A stretch of 64,000 bases of DNA from Stenotrophomonas sp046736075 (GTDB lineage Bacteria > Pseudomonadota > Gammaproteobacteria > Xanthomonadales > Xanthomonadaceae), in contig NZ_CP177163.1 of NCBI RefSeq assembly GCF_046736075.1, positions 2,170,001 to 2,234,000 of the forward strand. The letters run 5' to 3'. Both the position numbers and the translations under genes were made by a program. The notes under the pieces are model-generated. The model was not told where the DNA came from and ran no database searches. It saw only the letters and a list, made by a program, of their open reading frames with translations. Numbering within the stretch: position 1 is the first letter of the stretch; each line of letters begins with the position of its first letter. Below, piece after piece: positions 10,110-18,108 of this stretch.

Positions 10110-10122
10110 GCCAGGCCCGACG

Positions 10123-10150
10123 CACCCGCGGCTACATATCGCCGCGGGTG
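10123..10150. terminator. Hairpin between convergent mntP and the hybrid kinase gene
   Basis: The arms CACCCGCGGC and GCCGCGGGTG match perfectly around an 8-base loop. The stop codon of the kinase gene lies at the edge of the left arm and loop. No T-run follows on either strand. Confidence 0.5.
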
Positions 10151-13100
10151 TCGTGGAAGGCCGCCAGGAACGCACGCAGCGACGCCGGCTTGATCGGCTT
10201 GGTCAGCAGCCGGTAACCCCGTTCGCGCGCCATGCGCTTGAGCTCGTCGCGGCCATCGGCGGTCAGCAGTGCGCCGGGAATCGCCCGGCCGGCCTTGTCG
10301 CGCATCGCCACCAGCGTATCCAGCCCATCCAGGCGGTCGTGCAGGTGGTAGTCCACCAGCATCACGTCGGGCCGCTCGGCAACCTTCTCCAGGGCCTGGT
10401 CCACGGTACTGGCGGTGATCACCTCCACCTGCCAGCGCCCCAGCAGCGCGCGCATGCCATCCAGGATTTCCTGGTCGTTGTCCACGCACAGCACGCGCAT
10501 GCCAGCCAGCGAGTCGGTACGGGTGGCCGGACTGGCCACCGGCAGCGCCGTCACGGATGTCGGCAGGTCCGGCGCGTCCACGCGCGGCAACAGGATGGAG
10601 AACATGCTGCCGCTGCCGACCCGGCTGCGCGCATTGAGGCGGTGGTCGAGCAGGCGAGAGATGCGCTGGCAGATCGACAGGCCCAGCCCCAACCCCTGCT
10701 CGCCCCAGTCGAATGGCTGCTGGTAGCGGTGGAACTCATCGAAAATCTGCTGCATGTGGTGTTCGGGAATGCCTGGGCCGGTATCCCACACCTGCAGCTC
10801 CACTTCCTGCCCACGCTGACGCACCGCCAGCACGATACGGCCCTGCCGGGTGTAGCGCAGCGCGTTGGCCAGGAAGTTCTGCAGCACCCGGCGCAGCAGC
10901 CGGCGGTCGCTGCGCACCCACGCCGGCCGCGCGAACAGATCCAGCCGCAGACCGCGCCCGGCAGCCACCGGCGAGTACTGCGCGGCCAGCTCGCGCATCA
11001 GCAGACTCACATCGAAATCGCCGATCACCGGATGCAGGCCACCGGCATCCAGCCGCGACACGTCCAGCAACCCGTCAAGCAGCTCTTCGGCCGCGCGAAG
11101 CGAGGCGTCCACGCGCTCGGCCAGGTGGCGTTGTTCCTCGTTGTTCTGGTGGCTGTCACGCAGCGCCGAGGCGAACAGCCGCGCGGCGTTGAGTGGCTGC
11201 AGCACGTCATGGCTGATGGCGGCCAGGAACCGGGTCTTGGACTGCTGCGCCACCTCGGCCTCGTGCGAGCGCTCGGCCACGCGCTGTTCCAGCGTCTCGT
11301 TGGCCTCCAACAGCGCCTTTTCGGCATGTTTGTAATCGGTGATGTCGTTGTAGCTGGTGACATAGCCACCGCCGGGCAGCGCCTGGCCGCGCATTTCGAT
11401 CACTTTGCCATCGCTGCGGGTGCGCTCGAACACATGCGGTGACCCGGCGCGCATGTAGCCGATGCGGCGGTTGATCTGCACGTCGATGTCGCCCTCGCCC
11501 AGCTCGCCACGTTCGGCGTTGTAGCGGATCAGGTCGGCCACGGGGCGGCCCACGTACAGCATGCCGTCGGGGTAGCCGAACATCTGCTGGTAGCGCCGGT
11601 TCCACGCGGTCAGGCGCATGTCCGGATCGACCACGCTGACCCCGGCGCTGATGTTCTCCAACGTGGTGGACAGGATCTCGCGGTTGAAGCGCAGCTCCTG
11701 CCCCGCTTCGTCGAGCACCGCCACCACTTCGCCCAGGTCCATGCCCGAGCCGCGCAGCAGGCTGGTCAGCAGCAGGCGCGCCGAGGCCGCGCCGATCGAC
11801 GCGGCCAGCAGCCGCTCGGTGAACTGCACCCACGCGCGGTCGGCCGGCGCGGAGGCCTGCAGCTCGCGGCCCATCGACTGCGCCTGCTCGAAGAACGAGC
11901 GGCGCGCATGACGGTCGCCCACCACCCGCGAGGCCAGCGCCAGCAGGTCGCCGACGTGCACGTTGCCGGGCCAGGCACCGGCCACCGAGGGTCGCTGTGC
12001 GTACGGGTCCAGGAACGGCGCAGCGCGCAGGCGCTCGTCCACGCCGGGCCGCCAACGCACCGACACCAGCACCATCGCCGCCACGTTGACCAGCAACGAC
12101 CAGAACGTACCGTGCGTGAGCGGGTCCCAGCCGCTCATGCCGAACAGGTGCTGCGGCTGCAGCCAGCCGATCCCGAACGGGCCCTGCACCAGCCACGCGG
12201 CCTCCATCCAGCCGGCGTGGGTCAGCGCCGGCAGCAGCAGCGTGTACGCCCAGGTGCCGAAGCCCAGCAGCATGCCAACCTCCACACCCCGGCGGCTGGC
12301 ACCGCGCCAGTACAGCCCGCCGATCAGCCCGGGGGCGAACTGCGCTACCGCAGCGAACGCCATCAGCCCGTACGACGCAAGGGTGCTGTCGTTGCTGCTG
12401 CCGCGGTAGTAGCTGTAGGCCACCAGCGCCAGCAGCAGGATCGCGGTGCGGCGGATCCACAGCACCCGCGAGGCCACGTCGGCCGCTTCCTGATGGTCGC
12501 CACTGCGACGCAGCAGCACCGGCATCACCAGGTCGTTGCTGACCATCGTGGCCAGCGCGATCGAAGCCACGATCACCATGCCGGTGGCGGCGGAGAAGCC
12601 GCCCACGTAGGCCACCAGCGCCAGGAACTTGCGGCCTTCGGCCAGCGGCAGGGCCAGCACCATGCTGTCGTCGGCCACGCTGCCGCCCGTGCCGAACAGG
12701 GTCACGCCGGCGGTGGCGATTGGAATCACCATCGCCGAGATGATCACCAGGTAGGCGCCGAACATCCAGCGCGCGCGGCGGATGTCGCGCACGTCGCCGC
12801 ACTCCACCACGGCCACGTGGAACTGGCGTGGCAGGCAGATGATCGCCAGGAAGCTCAGCAGCGTCTGCGAGATGAAGCCCACCGGCGGCAGGCCGCTGAA
12901 CAGCGTGTGCGCCGACTTGATCACCGCATCGGTGCGGTCGTTGAGCCACAGGTAGGCGAACAGGCCCAGCGCGACCATCGCGATCAGCTTGATCATCGAC
13001 TCCAGCGCGATGGCCAGCATCATGCCGTGGTGGTGCTCGGTGGCATCCACCTGGCGGGTGCCGAACAGGGTGGCAAACAGCGCCATCAGCAGGGCCACGT

Positions 13101-13584
13101 ACAGCGCCGGATCGGTAAAGAAGCCGGTCGGGCCGACGTTGCCGGTAAGTACCTGCAGGCTCATCGCCACGGCTTTGTACTGCAGCGCCAGGTACGGCAC
13201 GATGCCGATCAGCGCGATCACCGCCACCAGCGCGGCCAGGCGCCGCGAGCGACCGAACCGCGACGAGATGAAGTCGGCGATGGAGACCACGTTCTGGCTG
13301 CGCGCGATCAGCGCCAGCCGCTCGATGATGCGCCAGCCGAACACCCACAGCAGCAGCGGGCCCAGGTAGATCGGCAGATAGCCGATGCCGTTGCGTACGG
13401 CGGTACCGACCGCGCCGTAGAACGTCCACGACGAGCAGTACACCGCCAGCGCCAGGCTGTAGACCACCGGACGCAGCCACGGGCGGTCCGGGTACATCGG
13501 CCGACGGTCGCCCCACCACGCCACGCCGAACAGCAGCGCGGCGTAGGCCACCGAGACCAGCAGCAGGATCCAGCTGGAGACCAC
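10132..13584 (-). CDS. Symporter-linked hybrid sensor histidine kinase, CrbS/MxtR-like
   Basis: An 1150-residue protein with a sodium:solute-symporter-like membrane part (about residues 1-500, some 13 helices). A linker and PAS domain follow (about 640-765, LENISAGVSVVDPDMRLTAW), then HisKA with His792 in ISHDVLQP, and HATPase (N-box QNFLANALRY, G boxes DTGPGIP and GLGLGLS). The C-terminal receiver domain has Asp1078 in MLVDYHL and Lys in LLTKPIKP. This architecture is that of CrbS/MxtR/CbrA kinases. It probably senses carbon-acid supply and phosphorylates the LuxR-type regulator next to acs. The start codon is GTG. An orphan kinase gene ends 63 bp upstream on the same strand. Confidence 0.9.
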   Translation of the reverse strand: MVSSWILLLVSVAYAALLFGVAWWGDRRPMYPDRPWLRPVVYSLALAVYCSSWTFYGAVGTAVRNGIGYLPIYLGPLLLWVFGWRIIERLALIARSQNVVSIADFISSRFGRSRRLAALVAVIALIGIVPYLALQYKAVAMSLQVLTGNVGPTGFFTDPALYVALLMALFATLFGTRQVDATEHHHGMMLAIALESMIKLIAMVALGLFAYLWLNDRTDAVIKSAHTLFSGLPPVGFISQTLLSFLAIICLPRQFHVAVVECGDVRDIRRARWMFGAYLVIISAMVIPIATAGVTLFGTGGSVADDSMVLALPLAEGRKFLALVAYVGGFSAATGMVIVASIALATMVSNDLVMPVLLRRSGDHQEAADVASRVLWIRRTAILLLALVAYSYYRGSSNDSTLASYGLMAFAAVAQFAPGLIGGLYWRGASRRGVEVGMLLGFGTWAYTLLLPALTHAGWMEAAWLVQGPFGIGWLQPQHLFGMSGWDPLTHGTFWSLLVNVAAMVLVSVRWRPGVDERLRAAPFLDPYAQRPSVAGAWPGNVHVGDLLALASRVVGDRHARRSFFEQAQSMGRELQASAPADRAWVQFTERLLAASIGAASARLLLTSLLRGSGMDLGEVVAVLDEAGQELRFNREILSTTLENISAGVSVVDPDMRLTAWNRRYQQMFGYPDGMLYVGRPVADLIRYNAERGELGEGDIDVQINRRIGYMRAGSPHVFERTRSDGKVIEMRGQALPGGGYVTSYNDITDYKHAEKALLEANETLEQRVAERSHEAEVAQQSKTRFLAAISHDVLQPLNAARLFASALRDSHQNNEEQRHLAERVDASLRAAEELLDGLLDVSRLDAGGLHPVIGDFDVSLLMRELAAQYSPVAAGRGLRLDLFARPAWVRSDRRLLRRVLQNFLANALRYTRQGRIVLAVRQRGQEVELQVWDTGPGIPEHHMQQIFDEFHRYQQPFDWGEQGLGLGLSICQRISRLLDHRLNARSRVGSGSMFSILLPRVDAPDLPTSVTALPVASPATRTDSLAGMRVLCVDNDQEILDGMRALLGRWQVEVITASTVDQALEKVAERPDVMLVDYHLHDRLDGLDTLVAMRDKAGRAIPGALLTADGRDELKRMARERGYRLLTKPIKPASLRAFLAAFHDTRGDM

Positions 13585-13647
13585 AGGGTTGTTTCCGCGA
13601 GAGCAGCCCGCAGTGTAGCGGCTGGACGCCCCGCCTCGCGGCCCGGA

Positions 13648-15009
13648 TCAGGCCTGTGCGGCCGCCAGCGGGCGGGTCGGCAGCCGGATGCTCACCTGCG
13701 TACCGTGCCCCTTGGCGCTCTCCACCTGGATCTGGCCCCCCGCCGCCTGCACCAGGCTGGCGGTGACGGCCAGCCCGAGTCCGGTGCCCTGCCCCATCGG
13801 CTTGGTGGTGAAGAACGGTTCCAGGCACCGCGCACGCACCTCCTCGCTCATGCCGTGGCCGCTGTCGGTGACCCGCAGGACCACCTCGTCGATGCGCGAG
13901 GGCTGCGCCACGGTCACGCTGAACCGCCCGCCCTCCGGCATGGCCTGGTGGGCGTTGACCGCCAGGCTCAGCAGGATCGACTCCAGCTGGGCCGGATCGA
14001 AATGGATCAGGCACTGCACCTGTCCGCTGTCCACCTCGCACTGCACTGCGGTGTCGAAGACCTGCTGCAGCATCGGTGCCATGCCGTCCACGGTCGTGGC
14101 GACATCCAGCAACCGGGGGCGGCTGTCTTCGAGCCGGCTGAAATCGAGCAGGCGCCTGCTGACGGCGGTCGCGCGCCGCACCGCGGAGTCGCCGCCCTGC
14201 AGCGCTGCCTGCAGTTCGCCGCCCTGGCTGCGCCGCGCCTTGGCGATGTAGCTCTGGATCAGCGCCAGCAGGTGATTGAAGTCGTGCGCGATGCCGCTGG
14301 CAAGACGGCCGACGTTCTCCATTTTCATCGCGTGTACCAACTGGTCGCGCGAGCGTTCCTTCTCCTGCATCTCCAGTTGCAGCTGATCGCGCTTGCGTGC
14401 CAGGTCGCGGCCGTGCTCCCGTGCCACCCGCAGGCTCTCACGCAGCCCGGTGACGCTGTGATGCAGCAGCCAGGCAGCCAGCAGGGTGCCGAACACGCAG
14501 ACCGCCAGGTCGTTCACGGCGGCCAGCAGCCGATCGGACTGGAACATCAGGCTCGATGCATCGACCCAGGCCCCCACCACGATCAGCACGCACACCCAGG
14601 CGGTCACCCCTGCCAGCGGGCGCCGCCCGAGCACGGCCGCTACCAGCATGACCGGCATGAGCAGCACCAGTTGCAGCCGCAACTGCGCCGCCAGCCCCCA
14701 ATACGCATAGGCCACCGTGAGCAGGATCAGCTGGCCGCAGACGAAGGCGGCCGCCGCGCGCAGCGCCCGTCCCGCACGCTGCTCGAGCAGGCACAGCAGG
14801 CACAGCAGCGCATGCAGCCCGGCGATCACCGGAACCATCAGGTCCAGGCCCAGCCCCATCCGCAGCGCGGTCCAGCCGGCCATCAGCAGGTGGAACAGAC
14901 CCACCATGCACAGCAGGCCACGCAGCATGGTCTCGGTATGGCGACCCAGCGACTGCGGCGCAGCAGTGGGGCGCGAACCGGACCGTGGAGACGGTGCGGA
15001 AGTGGGCAT
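13648..15009 (-). CDS. Membrane sensor histidine kinase without adjacent regulator
   Basis: A 453-residue kinase with five or six closely spaced membrane helices in the first 170 residues, a short coiled-coil linker, and a HisKA domain with HDFNHLLALI around the phosphorylated His. The HATPase domain has LAVNAHQAMPEGG (N-box), DSGHGM and GTGLGLA. There is no extracellular ligand domain. The start MPTSAPSP is chosen because GGAG lies about 9 bases upstream. An in-frame ATG at 15093 would add 28 residues but lacks a ribosome-binding site. It probably shares a transcript with the downstream symporter-kinase. The signal it senses is unknown. Confidence 0.85.
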   Translation of the reverse strand: MPTSAPSPRSGSRPTAAPQSLGRHTETMLRGLLCMVGLFHLLMAGWTALRMGLGLDLMVPVIAGLHALLCLLCLLEQRAGRALRAAAAFVCGQLILLTVAYAYWGLAAQLRLQLVLLMPVMLVAAVLGRRPLAGVTAWVCVLIVVGAWVDASSLMFQSDRLLAAVNDLAVCVFGTLLAAWLLHHSVTGLRESLRVAREHGRDLARKRDQLQLEMQEKERSRDQLVHAMKMENVGRLASGIAHDFNHLLALIQSYIAKARRSQGGELQAALQGGDSAVRRATAVSRRLLDFSRLEDSRPRLLDVATTVDGMAPMLQQVFDTAVQCEVDSGQVQCLIHFDPAQLESILLSLAVNAHQAMPEGGRFSVTVAQPSRIDEVVLRVTDSGHGMSEEVRARCLEPFFTTKPMGQGTGLGLAVTASLVQAAGGQIQVESAKGHGTQVSIRLPTRPLAAAQA

Positions 15010-15145
15010 GCGGGGCAGGCTCCAGGCCGGGGCGACGGCGCCCGGCAGCAAGGAGGGTATAGTAGCGGCGGCGGGGGCCGGCAGTAGCGTCATGGACGCG
15101 CCGCATCACCGCCTGCCTGCACTCGACCGGGAAGTCGTTGCTCCT

Positions 15146-17071
15146 ATGCCTACGTTGTCACCTGTCCGTCGCGGTGTGTCCGCGCTCGTGTGTCTGTTGT
15201 CACTGGCTGCGCCCTGCGCGCTGGCACAGCATCCGGTCAACAGCGCGCCACTGGCTGCCCAGGTCCAGCAGTGCCACGCCCTGCTGACCAGCGCGCCACG
15301 CACCTCTCTGCAGATGGCGCAGGCGCTGCTCGCCTCGCCGACGCTGCCGACCTCGATCGAGATCGGCGCGTTGGGGTGCCTGGGCGTGGCGTTGCGATCG
15401 CAGGGCCAGCTTGACCAGACCGCGGATCTGCCGGGTCGGCTGCAGGCGGCGGCCGCCCGCCCGGATGCGAATGCCGAAGACCGGCTCCGCGCCCAGTCGA
15501 TGGCCGCACACCTGCTGCTGTGGCGGGGCGATCATGCGCAGGCGCTGGAGCTGACCAACCACTTCCTGGAAGAGGCCGTCCGCCAGCGGGATGTGCAGGG
15601 GCAGATCGGCGCATTGATGCAGATCGCCATGATCCGCGGCGACGCGATGGGCGACGCGCAGGGCGCGCTGACCTATCTGCAGAAAGCCACGGCGCTGAAC
15701 CAGCACATGCGACGGCCGCCCAACCCGGGCGATCTGCTCCTCTACTACAACTACGGCTTTGCGCTGCTGCAGATGCAGCGGCATGAAGAAGCCTCCACCG
15801 CGTTCAGCCGTGCCGAAGCCATCGGGGCCCGCCTGGGGGGCCAGGACGTGTTCCTGCACCGCATCGCCAGTCACCGCGCCGAGATCCAGCGCCTGCGCGG
15901 GCAGTTGCCCGAGGCCGAGGCAACCTTCCGCAGCGTGCTTGCCTGGCAGGCCCTGCAGGACCCGCAGGGCCAGGTGGTCACCCTGCAGCGGCTGGCCCGG
16001 CTGACCATCGACCGGGCAGGTGCCGAGGCCGCGTTGCCGCTGGCAGAGCAGGCCCAGGACGCGGCGGAGCGGGGTCGCTTCACCGATGAAGTCCGCGCCG
16101 GCCTGGATCTGCTCAGCGACATCCACACCCTGCTGGGCGAACGTGCCCTGGCGTTGCAGTACGCGCGCCAGGCCCGCGATATCGACCGCGCGCGCAGCAA
16201 GGGCGACACCCTCAATCAACTCGCCCGGCTGCAGGCCACCGCGGAACGCAGCATCGACCCGGCCGAAGTCAACGCGATGCAGGACCTGGGCCGCGTGCGC
16301 GTTCTTCGCAACAGCGCGCTGGTGGCGCTGCTGGTGGTGGTGGCCGTCGCCACCTTCATCGTGCTGCGCATGCGCCGGCAGCGGCGCCGCCTCACGCTGC
16401 TGAGCAGCACCGACATGGTGACCGGGCTGGTCAACCGGCGGGAAGCCGGGCAGCTGCTCGCCGCGGACCGGGCCAAGGCCGGCGCCGAGCAGCGCAGCGT
16501 GGTGATGCTGGTGGAGCTGGATGCGTTCAAGGCCCTCAACGACCGCCACGGCCAGGCGGCAGGCGATGCCGTGCTGCGCGCGGTGGCCCGATGCCTGGGC
16601 CAGCACTGCGACAGCCATGACCGGATCGCGCGGTGGAGCGGCGCCACCTTCCTGGTGACCCGGCACGATACTGCGGCGCCGGCCGCACAGGCGCTGGCCA
16701 GCCACCTGCGCGCCGCGATCGAGCGGCTGGTGGTGGATATCGGCCCCGGCCAGCACCTGACCGTGACCGCCAGCATCGGCATCGCGCCACTGCCGCTGTT
16801 CACCGATGCGCCGGACGCGCTTGATGACAGCCTGCGCGCGGCCGACCGGGCACTGCAGAGCGCCCGTCGCAGCGGCCACAATGCCTGGGCCATGCTCTGG
16901 GGCGAGAACGCCGGCCGCGACGTCGATCTGTACAGCCTGCTGCACGACCCTGCCCGCGCGATGGCGTGCGGCTGGGTGTCGCTGGCCGGAAGCCGGCCGA
17001 TGGCCTGGCTTCCGCCGCGACCGGAGCCCGTCCGGGCACCGGCCGATCAGGACGTGCAGACCGGCACCTGA
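15146..17071 (+). CDS. TPR-like membrane protein with degenerate GGDEF domain
   Basis: A 641-residue protein. It has a signal peptide (about residues 1-28, ending CALAQ), a helical TPR-like periplasmic region (about 30-380), one membrane helix (ALVALLVVVAVATFIVL, near 395), and a cytoplasmic GGDEF-type domain (about 425-590). The catalytic motif reads RWSGATF (SGATF at residues 498-502) where active diguanylate cyclases have GG(D/E)EF. The upstream metal-site strand is VELDAFK instead of the usual DIDxFK. It therefore probably does not make c-di-GMP, though it could still bind a nucleotide or partner. It is divergent from the orphan kinase. Start choice: an ATG at 15092 is possible, but 15146 gives a clean signal peptide. 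Confidence 0.85.
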   Translation: MPTLSPVRRGVSALVCLLSLAAPCALAQHPVNSAPLAAQVQQCHALLTSAPRTSLQMAQALLASPTLPTSIEIGALGCLGVALRSQGQLDQTADLPGRLQAAAARPDANAEDRLRAQSMAAHLLLWRGDHAQALELTNHFLEEAVRQRDVQGQIGALMQIAMIRGDAMGDAQGALTYLQKATALNQHMRRPPNPGDLLLYYNYGFALLQMQRHEEASTAFSRAEAIGARLGGQDVFLHRIASHRAEIQRLRGQLPEAEATFRSVLAWQALQDPQGQVVTLQRLARLTIDRAGAEAALPLAEQAQDAAERGRFTDEVRAGLDLLSDIHTLLGERALALQYARQARDIDRARSKGDTLNQLARLQATAERSIDPAEVNAMQDLGRVRVLRNSALVALLVVVAVATFIVLRMRRQRRRLTLLSSTDMVTGLVNRREAGQLLAADRAKAGAEQRSVVMLVELDAFKALNDRHGQAAGDAVLRAVARCLGQHCDSHDRIARWSGATFLVTRHDTAAPAAQALASHLRAAIERLVVDIGPGQHLTVTASIGIAPLPLFTDAPDALDDSLRAADRALQSARRSGHNAWAMLWGENAGRDVDLYSLLHDPARAMACGWVSLAGSRPMAWLPPRPEPVRAPADQDVQTGT

Positions 17072-17087
17072 GCGCCGCACCCGCGGA

Positions 17088-18098
17088 TCAGCGCGCCACC
17101 TCGAACCGCACCTCGACCCGCCGGTTCGGCAGCAGGCATTCAAGCAGCGCGGCCCGCGGGCGCACGCCATCGCACTGCTGCACCTGCTGGGTATCGCCCC
17201 GGTACTCGTAGCGGATGCGGGCCGGATCGACGCCGCGGCCGATCAGCAGCTCGCGCACGGTGCGTGCCCGCCGCTCGGACAGGGACTGGTTGGCATCGAA
17301 GCCGCGGCCCTGCATGCGGTCGGCGTGACCGACCAGCGTGATGCCCTGCAGCTGCAGCCCTTCCCCGGCGATGCGGGCCAGCGCGCGGTCGACGCTTTCC
17401 AGCGAGTAGGTGCGGATGTCGCGGTACGCATCGCGGTCGAACTCGAACAGCACATTGGCCACCAGCGGCCCCGGTGCCGCGGCGATGGCCGGGCCGACGC
17501 CGCACTGGCGGGCCAGTGCCTCGGCCTCGTTGACCAGTTCCTCGGCGATCTGGATGTACGGCTTGGAATGGCGCCACTGCTGCTGGTTGAACTCGTTGCC
17601 GGCATGCACCAGCTCAACCTCGCCGCAGGCAACCTGCTGCTGCGCGCAGCTGAAGCCCGGCGCACCGTGCAGCACCCGCAGGCGCTGCCACAGGTCGTCG
17701 CGCAGGTACTTGGCGTTGTTCACCAGCGGGGTGTCGGTGGGCAGCGGCGAGACGCCCTGCTCCATGCCCACGATCAGCTTCTCCGACTCGGTGAGCGCCT
17801 GCTGCGGGAACGCACTGCGGTCGTTGCGGCTGTATTCGTGGAACGACACGTCCAGCCAGCACTGCGCCTTGGACAGGTGGTAATCGCGGATCGGGCGCCC
17901 GCCGTCGTTGAGCGCCTGGATGCGGCCCTGGGTCGCCTCGTAGGCCTCGTGGTCGGCATGGATCGCGTCGTCGGTGATGCGCTTCTGCTGCGGCAGCAGC
18001 TGCGTCTGCTGCGCGCTGGCGTGGGCGGCCACGCCGGCCAGAAGGGCTGCGGCCAGCAGCGAGGGGACGGCACGGGTCATCGGGAAAAGAGTGGTCAT
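17088..18098 (-). CDS. OmpA-family outer-membrane/peptidoglycan-binding protein
   Basis: A 336-residue exported protein. The signal peptide ends near AHASAQQ. A helical middle region with four cysteines precedes a C-terminal OmpA domain (about 205-336) with VLFEFDRDAYRD, LVGHADRMG-type and NQSLSERRARTVRELLIGRGVDPARI motifs, the peptidoglycan-binding signature. It is the third gene of the giant-repeat-protein locus, starting only 10 bp after the barrel gene. It could tie the assembly to the cell wall. A second ATG six codons in is also possible. Confidence 0.85.
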   Translation of the reverse strand: MTTLFPMTRAVPSLLAAALLAGVAAHASAQQTQLLPQQKRITDDAIHADHEAYEATQGRIQALNDGGRPIRDYHLSKAQCWLDVSFHEYSRNDRSAFPQQALTESEKLIVGMEQGVSPLPTDTPLVNNAKYLRDDLWQRLRVLHGAPGFSCAQQQVACGEVELVHAGNEFNQQQWRHSKPYIQIAEELVNEAEALARQCGVGPAIAAAPGPLVANVLFEFDRDAYRDIRTYSLESVDRALARIAGEGLQLQGITLVGHADRMQGRGFDANQSLSERRARTVRELLIGRGVDPARIRYEYRGDTQQVQQCDGVRPRAALLECLLPNRRVEVRFEVAR

Positions 18099-18108
18099 CA
18101 GGGCATCC

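Noticed and set aside
11908..15087. A 1059-residue plus-strand open frame opposite the two kinase genes
   Set aside because: It crosses two recognisable kinases on the other strand and has a compositionally biased, domain-free product.
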